This document shows, one piece after another, positions 46,726-56,529 of a stretch of DNA of 64,000 nt; positions within the stretch are counted from its first letter, which is position 1, and the number at the start of each line of letters is the position of its first letter. The translations under genes and the position numbers were made by a program. The notes beneath the pieces are model-generated. The model was not told the DNA's origin, ran no database searches, and saw nothing but the letters and a program-made list of their open reading frames with translations. The stretch lies in the NCBI RefSeq assembly GCF_028807635.1, contig NZ_JARBAX010000002.1, forward strand, positions 1,863,684 to 1,927,683. Reading direction: 5' to 3'. The stretch is from Streptomyces spiramyceticus. GTDB lineage: Bacteria; Actinomycetota; Actinomycetes; Streptomycetales; Streptomycetaceae.

Positions 46726-47751
46726 TCAGGACAGGCCTGATCGTGCTTCCAGCGTGCCTGTCGGTGAGGCGAGGCGGCTGTGCCCCGGGGCTAGCGGCAG
46801 CCGCACCCTTCTGGTCCTGGCGGCCGGTTGCGCTTCCGCGTCCGACGGGGCCCGGTGGCGGTGCAGCCAGTCCAGCAGCGGGCCCCTGCCTGCCTGGACA
46901 TCCAGATCCCACGACTCCATCAACGCCTCGGCCTTGCCGAGCCACCGGCCACAGGCGTCCCTGTCCCGGACGTCCGACTGCTCGAACTGGAGCATCAGCT
47001 GCGCCAACTGCGCAGCCTCCGGATAGACCACCAGCGGCATCACCCGGATACTGCGGTCCTCCAGCCCGCACGCCCACGCCCGGTGGACCCAGCGCAGCAC
47101 CATGGGCATCGACCTCCACCAGTCCGCGGCCACCTGGAAGGCGTCGGCGAACAACTCCTCACCGGACCGGCCGAACTGCCTCTTCAGCCGGGCACGTTCC
47201 AGATGCGCTGCCACGACTTCGGGGAGCTCCTTCAAGGACAGCCCGCCCTGCGGCTCCGTCCGCGAGTCGTCGCACCAGAGCTGGTGCCGGGCACACACCC
47301 GCCAGCTGTCCGATACCAGCCACCAGGCCGGCTCCCTGACCCCGCGGACCTCAGCACATCTCGTGCAGCAGCGCACCAGATGCCCCTCGGAAGGCTGCCA
47401 CGGCCACTTCCACACCGCATCCCCGTCACCCGGCAGCCGGTGACGCGGGGCAAGCCCGGGCAGCGCCCGCTGCAACACGGCCGCCGGTGCACCGGCCAGC
47501 ACGGCCAGATACTCGAGCCCCGCCTGGTTGACGTACATCTCGGTGTACTGCGGGTACTTCTCCACCCGCGCCGCATCGCCCGACGACGACCCGACGCCTT
47601 GGCCCACCCGCTGAAGGAAATCCGCAAGTCCCAGTCCGTTGGCGTGAGCCAGCCGGTTCACGAACGACCCCGTCGACTCCCCGGGCAGGGGATGAGCCCG
47701 AAGCGGAAGGGGCTGACGCGGACCGTAAAGCCCCGGCACCTGCAGCACCAC
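46726..47751 (-). CDS. tniQ: TniQ-family targeting protein
   Basis: 341 residues from GTG 47751 with GGAGGGG ahead. The diagnostic N-terminus LPLRAHPLPGESTGSFVNRL then AHANGLGLADFL is TniQ. A zinc site follows: VRCCTRCAEVRGV and WRVCARHQLWC. The C-terminal half is helical. TniQ directs Tn7-like and Tn5053-like elements to their targets with TnsC. First gene of the leftward tniQ-tnsA-tnsB-tnsC set; it diverges from the helicase across 180 bases. No CRISPR effector accompanies it. Confidence 0.88.
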   Translation of the reverse strand: MVLQVPGLYGPRQPLPLRAHPLPGESTGSFVNRLAHANGLGLADFLQRVGQGVGSSSGDAARVEKYPQYTEMYVNQAGLEYLAVLAGAPAAVLQRALPGLAPRHRLPGDGDAVWKWPWQPSEGHLVRCCTRCAEVRGVREPAWWLVSDSWRVCARHQLWCDDSRTEPQGGLSLKELPEVVAAHLERARLKRQFGRSGEELFADAFQVAADWWRSMPMVLRWVHRAWACGLEDRSIRVMPLVVYPEAAQLAQLMLQFEQSDVRDRDACGRWLGKAEALMESWDLDVQAGRGPLLDWLHRHRAPSDAEAQPAARTRRVRLPLAPGHSRLASPTGTLEARSGLS

Positions 47752-47931
47752 GCCGCCCCTCCTTCTCCGACCACTCCGCACGCCCGCGTTCTATCGTCGC
47801 CAGCCGCCGTACAGCCCGGTCAAGGCCCCTTAACTCCATCGGGTGAACCAGGCGGCAACACCGCCACACCTTCCACGGCACGGGTCTGAACCTTGATCCG
47901 CAACGAGACGACCCGCTGCCAGGAGGGCGCC

Positions 47932-50241
47932 GTGGCCACGCTGACGAGCAACGGCCTGAGAACACCACTACGCGGCCACCAGACACTTGCCGTCGACGCC
48001 TGCATGAACGAGTTCACCGACGGCGCACCCCGCGTGAGCGTCATCATGGCCACCGGAACGGGAAAGACCCTCGTCGCCCTCAACGCCGCCCAGGAGACCG
48101 CACCCCAGGGCAACGCCCTGGTCGTGATGCCCACCCTGGACCTCCTCGAGCAGACAGCCGACGTCTGGCAGCGCGAAGGCCGCCAAGGGATCTACCTCGG
48201 CTACTGCTCGCGCGACGACACCCAGGTCCGCTCGCTGCGCGGAATCCTCACCATGGTTCGCGACCCCGGCGAACTCGCCCGCCACGCATCCCTGACCGAC
48301 GGCCCGGTGAACGTCTTCTGCACCTACCAGTCACTGAACAACCTGACCCAGGCCCACCACGACCACCACCTGCCGCCCTGGGACTTCCTGATCTCCGACG
48401 AGGCCCACCGCACCGCCGGCAACCTCCACAAAGCCTGGGGCGTCGTCCACGACAACGACGCCCTGCCCGCCCGCCGCCGTCTCTACATGACCGCCACCCC
48501 GCGCGTCTTCGACGAGAAAACCGGCTCACACGTGGCGATCGGCTGCGAAGTCGCCTCCATGGACGACCACAGCCTCTACGGCCCCGTCGTCTACCGCATC
48601 TCCCTGGCCGAAGCCATCGACCAGGGGCTTCTCGCGGACTACCGCATCGTCGCCGTCGAGATCAGCGACGACGACCTGCGCCACCTCCTCAGACACGCCT
48701 CGATCGCATCAGCTGGCGCCGAAGGCCTGCGCACAGCCGCCGCCCAGGTAGCACTGCTGCGCGCCCAGCACCTCTACGACCTGCGGCGGACCCTGACCTT
48801 CCACCGCCTGATCGCATCCGCCGGCATCTTCGCCGAGACCCTTCACGAGACGGCAGCGCTCATGCCCCCCGAGACGCGAGCGCCCCTCCTCGTCGGCACG
48901 GTCAACGCCAAGCAGCGCCCCGCCCTTCGCCGGCGATCACTCGTAGACTTCGGCTCCGTCCCGATCATCACCACCACACAGGACACCGCCCCGCAGCGAG
49001 CAGTGCTGACCAACTGCCGCTGCCTGGGCGAAGGCATCGACGTCCCCAGCATCGACTCCATCCTCTTCGCCGACGCCAAACAGAGCTCCCTCGACATCGC
49101 CCAGGCAGTCGGCCGCGCCCTGCGCCAGAACCCCGGCGACGACAAGATCTCCACCATCGTCATCCCCGTCTTCATGGAACCAGGACAAGATCTCAAGGAA
49201 GGAGTCAGACGAACCCCCTACCAACTCCTCTACGACGTCCTCATCGCCCTGAGCGTCTACGACGAGCACGTCATCCACCGCGTCGAATGGGCAAAGGCAT
49301 CCCAAGAGCCCGACGACGTCCTGGGGCTCGCCGCCCGGCCCGAACGCGCCGACGAGATCATTCCCCTGCTCGACCTCCAGGCGACCCAAGCGCCCCACCG
49401 CGTATGGCAGATCGGATTCGACAGCGCCCAGCGCTACTTCAACACCTACGGCCACCTCAACGTCCCCAGCCGCTACCTCGGCCCCGACCGCTTCTACCTC
49501 GGCTGGTGGATCGGCCGCCAGCGCTCCCTGCGCATCAACAACATGCTCCTGCCCGAACGCATCGAACAACTGGACACCCTCGGCATGATCTGGCCGCACC
49601 CCCCAACCAGCATCGAGTACAAGCTGCGGATCGCCCGGGACTACAAAACCCGCCACGGCCACCTCGCCCCCCACACCGAAGAGACCTTCGGCGGAATCCG
49701 ACTCGGCCGCTGGATCGCGGAGCGCCGCCGCGAAGCAAACGACCGCACCCTGCCCTACGGCTACCAGCGCGCCCTGAACGAGATCTACCCCTGGTGGAAC
49801 ACCCACTGGCCAAAACACTGGCACCACACCTACGCCCAGGCCCTGGCCGCCGCCCGCGCCGGCAACCTCCCCTTCCCCGACCTGCGCCCCGACACCGACG
49901 AGACCCCCCTCACCCGCTGGCTCGACACCCAGATCGACTCCCTCCCCGCCCTCCACCCCGGCCAGCACGAACTCCTGGGCGCCCTCCCGCTCCACCACCC
50001 CCTGGCCTTGCTCCTCAGACGCCCACGCGGATACACGCAGATGGCCTTCGCCAGAGGCCTGCGCGCGGCACGCGCCTTCTGGCGAAGCCACCAGCACCTC
50101 GACGTGCCCTACGACTACCTCTGCCCCGACACCGGACTCCACCTCGCCGCCTGGCTTGCCGACAAACGCCGCGACCCACTCCGGCTCACCCAAGAACAAC
50201 GCCACGCACTCGAAGCCCTCGACTTCCGCTGGATCCGCTGA
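47932..50241 (+). CDS. DEAH-box helicase with Helicase-Associated domains
   Basis: 769 residues from GTG 47932, which follows AGGAGGGCGCC. Motor motifs: RVSVIMATGTGKTLVALNAA (I), DFLISDEAHRTAGNLHKAWG (II), YMTATPRVF (III), AVLTNCRCLGEGIDVPSIDS (V), DIAQAVGRALRQNPG (VI). From residue 470 come about five HA repeats, each of the type YGHLNVPSRYLGPDRFYLGW. Complete, unlike the two other copies in the window. The family is widespread on Streptomyces linear plasmids and arms and is linked to end-related or transfer functions in some cases. Its place beside tniQ may be chance. Confidence 0.87.
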   Translation: MATLTSNGLRTPLRGHQTLAVDACMNEFTDGAPRVSVIMATGTGKTLVALNAAQETAPQGNALVVMPTLDLLEQTADVWQREGRQGIYLGYCSRDDTQVRSLRGILTMVRDPGELARHASLTDGPVNVFCTYQSLNNLTQAHHDHHLPPWDFLISDEAHRTAGNLHKAWGVVHDNDALPARRRLYMTATPRVFDEKTGSHVAIGCEVASMDDHSLYGPVVYRISLAEAIDQGLLADYRIVAVEISDDDLRHLLRHASIASAGAEGLRTAAAQVALLRAQHLYDLRRTLTFHRLIASAGIFAETLHETAALMPPETRAPLLVGTVNAKQRPALRRRSLVDFGSVPIITTTQDTAPQRAVLTNCRCLGEGIDVPSIDSILFADAKQSSLDIAQAVGRALRQNPGDDKISTIVIPVFMEPGQDLKEGVRRTPYQLLYDVLIALSVYDEHVIHRVEWAKASQEPDDVLGLAARPERADEIIPLLDLQATQAPHRVWQIGFDSAQRYFNTYGHLNVPSRYLGPDRFYLGWWIGRQRSLRINNMLLPERIEQLDTLGMIWPHPPTSIEYKLRIARDYKTRHGHLAPHTEETFGGIRLGRWIAERRREANDRTLPYGYQRALNEIYPWWNTHWPKHWHHTYAQALAAARAGNLPFPDLRPDTDETPLTRWLDTQIDSLPALHPGQHELLGALPLHHPLALLLRRPRGYTQMAFARGLRAARAFWRSHQHLDVPYDYLCPDTGLHLAAWLADKRRDPLRLTQEQRHALEALDFRWIR

Positions 50242-50525
50242 CCAGCACGCCTTGCCGCAGCCGGCGAGCGACAGGGCTGTCCACCCTCGGTTCTCCACAG
50301 GAGCTGTCGAGCCGATACAGGGTGGCGGGGCCGGAACGGCTGCCCGCGAAGGTCACACGCCGCTGCCCAAGCCCTGGTTCGCTCATAGGCGCGCGCTGAC
50401 GACGGCACCACTCACACCAAGAGGCTTCTCCCGCGGGCGCGCGAGCCGGGCAGAGAAGTGTCAGACGGAGATGGGCATTGTAGTGGGAAAGTCCGCATGT
50501 GCGGAGCGACTGCTGAGATCGCCGC
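50242..50525. other. Intergenic, no gene seen
   Basis: Contains two close CGCATGTG boxes (50,496 and 50,523) and the presumed promoter of the next gene; nothing else supported. Confidence 0.4.
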
Positions 50526-51533
50526 ATGTGGTGTGGTGCGCCGTCTTACCGTGGGCCCGTGCCGAGTGGAATCAAGCAATCCGTCCCGGTTGGCTACATG
50601 GGCAGCCTGGGGATCCTGGTGGACAAGTACTACAAGCGACCGATGCGCATCGTTGCACTACAGAGCACCGACAGGGTGCACAGCGATTCTCGATGTCCCG
50701 CCGTGGCCGGTCGCGAAGGACACACGGACAAACGCCGTGCCCTGTTCAACGCAGACATCGCATCGCGCATGTGCGTCTGTTGTCGTGTGGAGGCCGACGG
50801 CCCGCGCGACGAGGGCCTGAGCGCGGCAGTCATCGAGCTGGTGTCCCTCCGCGAGCTGCTCGACGAAGAAGACGAGGAGGAGCAGAACCGTGATGACCCC
50901 GGGTACGTACCCAACTTCCTGAGAGCGAACTTCAACCCAGACCACTGGCGCACCATCCAGTCCGACCTGACCAAGACCGCCAGCAGCCTCCAAAGCCACC
51001 CCTGGCTGCACCACTGGGCAGCGCCATACCTGATCCGTGCCGCGTCATACGCGGAGCGCCGATGCGAGGAACGCCGCCGGCTCGTTGACGTGGCCGCAAT
51101 CGAACGAACCGCGGCGGCCCTGTATGAACGCGGGCGGTCCACGCCGCAGCTGGCGCGGATGTGGCCGAGCTGGAGGCAAAGAGAGGCCTACGACAGTCCC
51201 AGTCCCGACGACGAGCACTATGACAGGAACGCTCGACTGCGCCCTCCGGACCCGGACCCCAACAGCGCCGCCGCAAACGTGACGATGGGCGTGCGGCTGC
51301 CTCCTCTGGGGTTCGACTCGGACGGGCTCCAGATGATCGACACGCTGTCGAACTGGGAGCAAGATGCAATCGCTGCCTACAAGACCGCCGCCCACTGGGC
51401 TTCCGGCACGGTCACGCTGACCGTCCCACCCGTAGTCGCTCGCGAACTTCTGTGCCCCGCCAGGAACCTCGACCTCACGGCCTGTGCCCAAGCGGCAAGC
51501 GGACAGCCGTCCATGCCCACACGCTCTGCCTGA
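50526..51533 (+). CDS. Hypothetical protein, up to 335 aa
   Basis: Not recognised. The start is uncertain: Met 50526, GTG 50562 or Met 50598. It contains RCPAVAGREGHTDKRRALFN and ADIASRMCVCCRVEADGPRD (Cys-rich, perhaps zinc), an acidic run (ELLDEEDEEEQNRDD), and a helical centre (HHWAAPYLIRAASYAERRCE). No signal or membrane segment. Codon use is less biased than neighbours, consistent with recent arrival. Confidence 0.55.
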   Translation: MWCGAPSYRGPVPSGIKQSVPVGYMGSLGILVDKYYKRPMRIVALQSTDRVHSDSRCPAVAGREGHTDKRRALFNADIASRMCVCCRVEADGPRDEGLSAAVIELVSLRELLDEEDEEEQNRDDPGYVPNFLRANFNPDHWRTIQSDLTKTASSLQSHPWLHHWAAPYLIRAASYAERRCEERRRLVDVAAIERTAAALYERGRSTPQLARMWPSWRQREAYDSPSPDDEHYDRNARLRPPDPDPNSAAANVTMGVRLPPLGFDSDGLQMIDTLSNWEQDAIAAYKTAAHWASGTVTLTVPPVVARELLCPARNLDLTACAQAASGQPSMPTRSA

Positions 51534-51795
51534 CCCTCGGAAACACGCCCTGCGCCACGACGACGCACTCCCGTCAACGCTCATGCCACCGCAGGCGGCC
51601 TGTCGCCCGTCCCTTGCCACGCTCGACGCTGCGCACCCTGCCGCCTCCGGGCGGCCCCGGGACGACGGGCCGGCGTCCACACACGCCACCGTCCCCGCTG
51701 CTTTACGCGCCGTTGTCGAGGAAGGGCATGGCACAGCCTTGCACTCCATGTGCGGGGGCTCTCGACCACGCAGGTCGGTGCACAGGCGAATCCGC

Positions 51796-52794
51796 TCACC
51801 CCAGTTTCCAGGTGGCATGCTCTTCCGCGGAGGAGAGGGTCCAGCCCATCAGCATCCCTGTCGCGACCAGGCGCTCGAACTCGTGAAGAAGGCTGCTCGC
51901 CGCGAGTCCGCAGAGGCGAGCCACGTGGCCGGTGTCGGCAGAGCCGTCGCGCCGAGACGGACCGGTGAGCGCGTGAAGTCCCACCGACAGTAGCTGCCCC
52001 GTCGGCCCGAGCCCGCGAGCGCGGGCCTGACGTGCTGTGCGCAGAGCCCAGTCGGCTGCCTGTCGGCGCACGGCGGAGCTCGGCATGCCGGTCACCGAGT
52101 CGGTGAGCCGACCCGTGTGGAGCGAGTCGGTGGAAAGAGCGGGGGTGACGAACCGGCTGTCCGCGAGTTCCTTCCAGGCGCTGCTCATGGATCCGTGGCC
52201 CATGCCGTGGACGAGTCCTTTGCGCAGGCGGACAGCGCTTGAGGAGGTGGCGCGCAGGACGGCCTGGAGGGCGAGGAGCCGCGCCTCGGGAGTGGTGTGA
52301 AGGGGCAGGGACGCTGCCAGATAGCTGAGCATCTGCCCGGCCAGCAGGGCACTGGCATTGACGTCGCACGGTCGGCGGTGACGTACCGGAACGCGGCGGG
52401 GTAGTGGTGAGGGGCGCGCGAGCCTGGTCTCCGGTACGACCGAAGCGTCGGCCGTGGCGTGTGCGCAGGCCGTGCACGCATCGGCGAGGCGCCACAGCCG
52501 GCCGCCGCGCTCGCGGGCGAGGACCAGGAGGACGGGGCCGGCGCAGCCGCGGTGGCGCGGATGCCAGTGGCAGCCTCGTTCGTGGCATTGGCATGTCCGC
52601 AGGTGCTGGGGGAGAGGACAGGCGCGGGCGTGCTGTGCGAGGTGCGCCAGGGCGGTGGCTCGCGCGGAGCGTCCCTGTAGTGCTTGTGGTGCCGAGGGGC
52701 ACTGGGGGCAGACCAGGAGCGGCCCTTGGGGGAGAGGGCGCAGTTCGACCACCCAGGTACGTGGCGCGGAAGCGCGCATGATGCACAGCCTCAT
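51796..52794 (-). CDS. Cys/His-rich putative DNA-binding protein
   Basis: 332 residues from ATG 52794 with AGGGGG ahead. N-terminal Cys/His block: LLVCPQCPSAPQALQGRSAR, CPLPQHLRTCQCHERGCHWH and ADACTACAHATADA, enough for two or three zinc sites. The C-terminal half is helical with ARLCGLAASSLLHEFERLVA resembling a winged-helix recognition segment. Divergent from an XRE gene across a strong inverted repeat, so it is likely a regulatory pair. Family known to me only as Streptomyces hypothetical. Confidence 0.7.
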   Translation of the reverse strand: MRLCIMRASAPRTWVVELRPLPQGPLLVCPQCPSAPQALQGRSARATALAHLAQHARACPLPQHLRTCQCHERGCHWHPRHRGCAGPVLLVLARERGGRLWRLADACTACAHATADASVVPETRLARPSPLPRRVPVRHRRPCDVNASALLAGQMLSYLAASLPLHTTPEARLLALQAVLRATSSSAVRLRKGLVHGMGHGSMSSAWKELADSRFVTPALSTDSLHTGRLTDSVTGMPSSAVRRQAADWALRTARQARARGLGPTGQLLSVGLHALTGPSRRDGSADTGHVARLCGLAASSLLHEFERLVATGMLMGWTLSSAEEHATWKLG

Positions 52795-52877
52795 CGGCCC
52801 CCTCGACTCCTTTCCGTCCCCGCCCCATTCGGGCCGGAGAGGCCCTGTCGGGATGCGGGGTGACGGCCGCACACCGT

Positions 52878-52943
52878 AGTGCAGACATCTGCCCTTCGGG
52901 GCGGCCTCCTCCCGCCCGGGCAGATAGGGCAGAGGTCTGCACT
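52878..52943. promoter_or_regulatory. Operator between divergent regulators
   Basis: AGTGCAGACATCTGCCC (52878-52894) and GGGCAGAGGTCTGCACT (52927-52943) are inverted with 16 of 17 bases matching; a third half-site GGGCAGAT lies at 52918-52925. Centre is 60-70 bases before the XRE start. Probable binding site for one of the two products. Confidence 0.7.
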
Positions 52944-52977
52944 GACAGGGCTGGCGTCGCCGCCGTCGGATGGTCGG

Positions 52978-53238
52978 GTGACGATCTTGCCGCCCGAGCC
53001 GAACCTCGAAGCGCTCCGCCTTCGGCTCGCGCAGCTGAGGGGCGAGCGCGGCTGGTCGTACGACGACCTCGCCGAACGGACCGGCAAATCCAGGCGCACG
53101 CTCATCGAAATTGAGCAGGGCCGCACCATCGGATCGCTCGACACCTGGCACGCCCTCGGGCACGCCTTCGGCGTTCCCTTCGCCGACCTCTTCGCCGCCC
53201 TGTGTGAGGAACACGAGCCGCCAGGGTCCGCCGACTAG
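52978..53238 (+). CDS. XRE-family HTH regulator
   Basis: 86 residues from GTG 52978. A single HTH_3 domain covers nearly all of it: LRLRLAQLRGERGWSYDDLA, ERTGKSRRTLIEIEQGRTIG, SLDTWHALGHAFGVPFADLF. Small cytoplasmic repressor type. It probably binds the inverted repeat ahead of it and controls the divergent Cys-rich gene and itself. Confidence 0.87.
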   Translation: MTILPPEPNLEALRLRLAQLRGERGWSYDDLAERTGKSRRTLIEIEQGRTIGSLDTWHALGHAFGVPFADLFAALCEEHEPPGSAD

Positions 53239-53395
53239 CCCCGGACAACTGCCATCCAGGATCACCCGAACCGGTCACCCGTCCCGAACGAACAACCGAC
53301 CCGTCGGGCGCACGTTCTCAACTCTTGGGCCGGTCGGGCGAACCCGCGGCGACACTCACCGCACTTCCAGCGTGTCACCTGGAAGCTTCACACCC

Positions 53396-54197
53396 ATGCA
53401 CTCCACCCGCGCCACGCGCCGCCACTCGGACGGCATCCCCAAGACCCGCGGCCGCTGGCGTTCCCTGACCGTTGCCCACGACAGCCCCAGCCGCCTGCTG
53501 CGCATCGCCCAGTCCGCCCACTGCCGCGACTGCGGTAACCCGGTCAACTGGCACACCACCAGCAACCGGCGGGCCATCCCGCTCCACCCCTTCGAACTGC
53601 CGACCGTCATCGTCCCCGAGCCGCACCGATGGCACCTCGCCTCGGGCATCGCGCACCCCGCGGGCGACGGCAGCCCCTGGTGCCACCTCGCACACCTCAC
53701 CCTGTGCCCGGCCAGCACCGCCCCCCGCCACCGACGCCGGCATCCTCACCCCAGGGCACCACCCCGAGACCGAGCCCCACCACGACGACTCCTGCACACC
53801 GGCGCGCCCCGTCGTCCAGCTCCTCTACGGCCGGTACATCGGCGCCGCCCCCATCCACGACATCCAATGTGTCGCCCAGACCGTACGCCGCACCCGCTGC
53901 ACCAACCCCGTCCTCGCCCCCGGAACCACCCCAGGACGCTGGACCCTCATGCCGGCCACCCCACACCGCCGTGGCACCCGACAACTTGCCCTGCCCGCAT
54001 CCGACATCGCCGTCTACGACCTTGGGCACCTCCCCTACGGCGAGCAGGTCCGCTGGCGCGCACAGCGTTGCCCCACCCACGCGGCAATGACCACGGCCCC
54101 TGACCTCGCCCTCGCCGACTGGGAACTCCTCGACCCGCTGTTTCACCACCAGTTCCTGGCCACCCGGCTGCCACGCGGAACCCGACGACACGACTGA
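53396..54197 (+). CDS. DUF6083-family protein (apparent frameshift)
   Basis: ATG 53396. The first part SRLLRIAQSAHCRDCGNPVN, WHTTSNRRAIPLHPFELPTV and WHLASGIAHPAGDGSPWCHL is characteristic of DUF6083, with a CxxC...C zinc-like arrangement. Near 53,725 the frame shifts; the second part has VVQLLYGRYIGAAPIHDIQC, TVRRTRCTNPVLAPG and GEQVRWRAQRCPTH, another Cys set. Joined length is about 266. Function is unknown; the family is typical of Streptomyces accessory DNA. It follows the XRE gene on the same strand. Confidence 0.7.
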
Positions 54198-54259
54198 GCC
54201 CCGCAGCGCCCATCAGCGATCTGTCTCAGCGTCACTGCCCGAACCGGAGCACCCTCACG

Positions 54260-55728
54260 TTGTTCACGCCCACCGACGAACAGGCTCAAGCGGCCGACCG
54301 CTTCCATGCCGGAGACCACATGGCCCTTCAGGCCGGCGCCGGCACCGGCAAAACCTCCACCCTCGCACTGCTCGCCCGCAGCACCACACGGCGCGGCCGC
54401 TACCTCGCCTACAACCGCGCCATCGCCCAGGAAGCCACCACCCGCTTCCCGCCCACGTCACCTGCAAAACCGCCCACGCGCTCGCCTACGCAGCCCTCGG
54501 CCACCGCTACACGCGCCGCCTCGGCGCACCCCGCCGCCCCGCCTGGAAGACCGGACAGGACCTCGGCATCATCAAACCGACCCACATCGCCAGCCACGCG
54601 CTCATGCCCACCACCCTGTCCAACACCGTCCTGCGGACCGTGACCCGCTTCTGCCACTCCGCAGACACCACCCTCACCCGCCGCCACGTCCCACCGCTGC
54701 GCGGCCTCGACACCCCCGAACACCACCGCGAACTCGCCGACCTCGTCCTGCCCTACGCCAACAAAGCCTGGGCCGACCTGCAGAACCCCGACACCGGAGC
54801 CGTCCGCTTCGACCCTGACCACTTCCTCAAGATCTGGTCACTGACCAACCCCAAGATCCCCGCCGACTTCCTCCTCCTCGACGAAGCCCAGGACACCAAC
54901 CCCGTCGTCGAGCACATCTTCAACAACCAGCGCTACCACGCCCAGCTCGTCCTCGTCGGCGACTCCGCCCAGGCCATCTACCACTGGCGCGGCGCCAAAG
55001 ACGTCATGACCGGCTTCCACGGCACCCGCCTAACGCTCTCCCGCTCCTTCCGCTTCGGCCCCGCCCTCGCCGACGAAGCCAACCGCTGGCTCGCCATCGC
55101 AGACGCCCCCGTCCGCCTGACCGGCACCGACACCCTGCCCACCGAGCTTGGCCCCCTCAACCGCCCCGACGCCATCCTGTGCCGCACCAACGTCGGCGCC
55201 ATGAAACACGTCATGAGCCTCCTCGCCACCGGCACCCCCGTCGCCCTCGTCGGAGGAGGGGACAACCTGCGCTCCCTCGCCCTGGCCGCCCGCGACCTCA
55301 AAGACGGACGCCGCACCAGCCACCCCGAGCTCGTCCTCTTCCCCACCTGGGGAACCGTCCAGGACTACGCCGCGCACGACCCTTCCGGACGCGACCTCCA
55401 GCCCCTGGTCGACCTTGTCGGCACCCACGGAACCGACGCCATCCTCACCGCCGTCAGCCGCCTCACCACGGAAGAGCACGCGCAGGTCACCGTCTCCACC
55501 GCCCACAAGGCCAAAGGCCGCGAATGGGCACGCGTGCAAATCGCCGACGACTTTAGCCCGCCCAAGGACACCGACCAGCAGGACAGCCAAGGCCGGCCCA
55601 TTCCAGGACCCATCGACGACAGCGAAGCCCGCCTCGCCTACGTCGCTGTCACCCGCGCCCGCACACGCCTCGACATGGGCGGCCTCGCCTGGATCGACAC
55701 CCACCCGGACGGAAGGCCCTCGCCGTAG
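54260..55728 (+). CDS. UvrD/Rep-like superfamily 1 helicase (apparent frameshift)
   Basis: Opens at a TTG (54260) with FTPTDEQAQAADRFHAGDHM (Q-motif) and LQAGAGTGKTSTLALLARST (Walker A). One C is missing near 54,453; after it come TCKTAHALAYAALGHRY (Ia), FLLLDEAQDTNPVVEHIFNN (II), LVLVGDSAQAIYHWRGA (III), LSRSFRFGPALADEAN (IV), VTVSTAHKAKGREW (V) and RLAYVAVTRARTRLDMG (VI). About 490 residues, a compact UvrD-like 3'-5' helicase. The set of motifs is complete once the shift is corrected. Confidence 0.83.
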
Positions 55729-55770
55729 CGCTCTGGCCGCAGACGGTGAACTGCACCCAGGAGAAGAGGT

Positions 55771-55995
55771 GTGACCGACCGCCCTCAAGTAGCGCTTGAT
55801 CGGCGGAACTTGAGCGTGAGTCCGGCGCTGGGCTCCGAGGGCCTTCCTGGGCGCCGACGCCGCCGATCCCGGCGGCCGACCCGGTTGAACCTCGACACCG
55901 CACGGCCCTACGCCCCGAAGGGCGGCCGGCCCCGACGGCTTCCTCGCGTCCGTCCGCCGGCGTACGGCGCGGGTGCGTTCTTCACCGCGGTCTGA
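55771..55995 (+). CDS. Small basic protein, doubtful
   Basis: GTG 55771 has GGAGAAGAGG ahead, but the 74 residues (Arg/Pro-rich, GRRRRRSRRPTRLNLDTARP) have no recognisable fold. May be spurious. Confidence 0.25.
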   Translation: MTDRPQVALDRRNLSVSPALGSEGLPGRRRRRSRRPTRLNLDTARPYAPKGGRPRRLPRVRPPAYGAGAFFTAV

Positions 55996-56027
55996 ACGCG
56001 ACCGACCAACAAAAGGACTCTCCTCCC

Positions 56028-56320
56028 ATGTTCGGCACACTCATGCTCATGGCCGTTCCCGCCCTGCTGTTCCGGCTGCTTGGCGCGTTCGGCGTCAGAC
56101 GGTTCGCGACCTGGTGCGTGTCCGTTCTGCACGGCCTCGCGGTCATCGCTGGTGTTCACGGCGAGTGCCCGCTTCGCCCCCTCCGCCGTCGGCCCCATAC
56201 CCGGCCACCACGACCTGGTCGCGATGGTCCCGCCGTTCGTGCCCTTCCCCCGACTCGCGGTCTACGCGACAGGAGTCCTGGAACTCCTCGGCGCCGCCGA
56301 CGCCGTCGCCCGGGCCGCGA
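56028..56320 (+). pseudogene. DoxX-like membrane protein remnant
   Basis: ATG 56028 starts FGTLMLMAVPALLFRLLGAF. Near 56,150 the frame shifts to TASARFAPSAVG, DLVAMVPPFVPFPRLAVYAT and GVLELLGAA, the middle of a four-helix DoxX family protein. The last two helices do not follow; reading dissolves near 56,320. A small integral membrane protein, now truncated. Confidence 0.55.
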
Positions 56321-56529
56321 GAGCGGAACCGCGCCTGCGCATCGTGGCCGGGATGCATGCGTCCCGATCCATCAGCCCGAACCTCATGCATCGCAACAGC
56401 AACAAAGGACATCGAATTTCACACTGCATGGGAAGAAGTCATGGCGGAAAGAATTCGCCTGGCGGCTCGCTGCGGACTGCGAATTACGGACTTGCCGCCT
56501 GTCGGCCAGTGCGCGGGGACTCTACGACT

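Noticed and set aside
42104..47751. CRISPR-associated transposon
   Set aside because: No Cascade, Cas12k or array near tniQ; the only CRISPR-like unit is a lone repeat 33 kb away.
48937..50298. Gly/Val/Glu-rich minus frame under the helicase
   Set aside because: Composition typical of the antisense of a GC-rich helicase gene.
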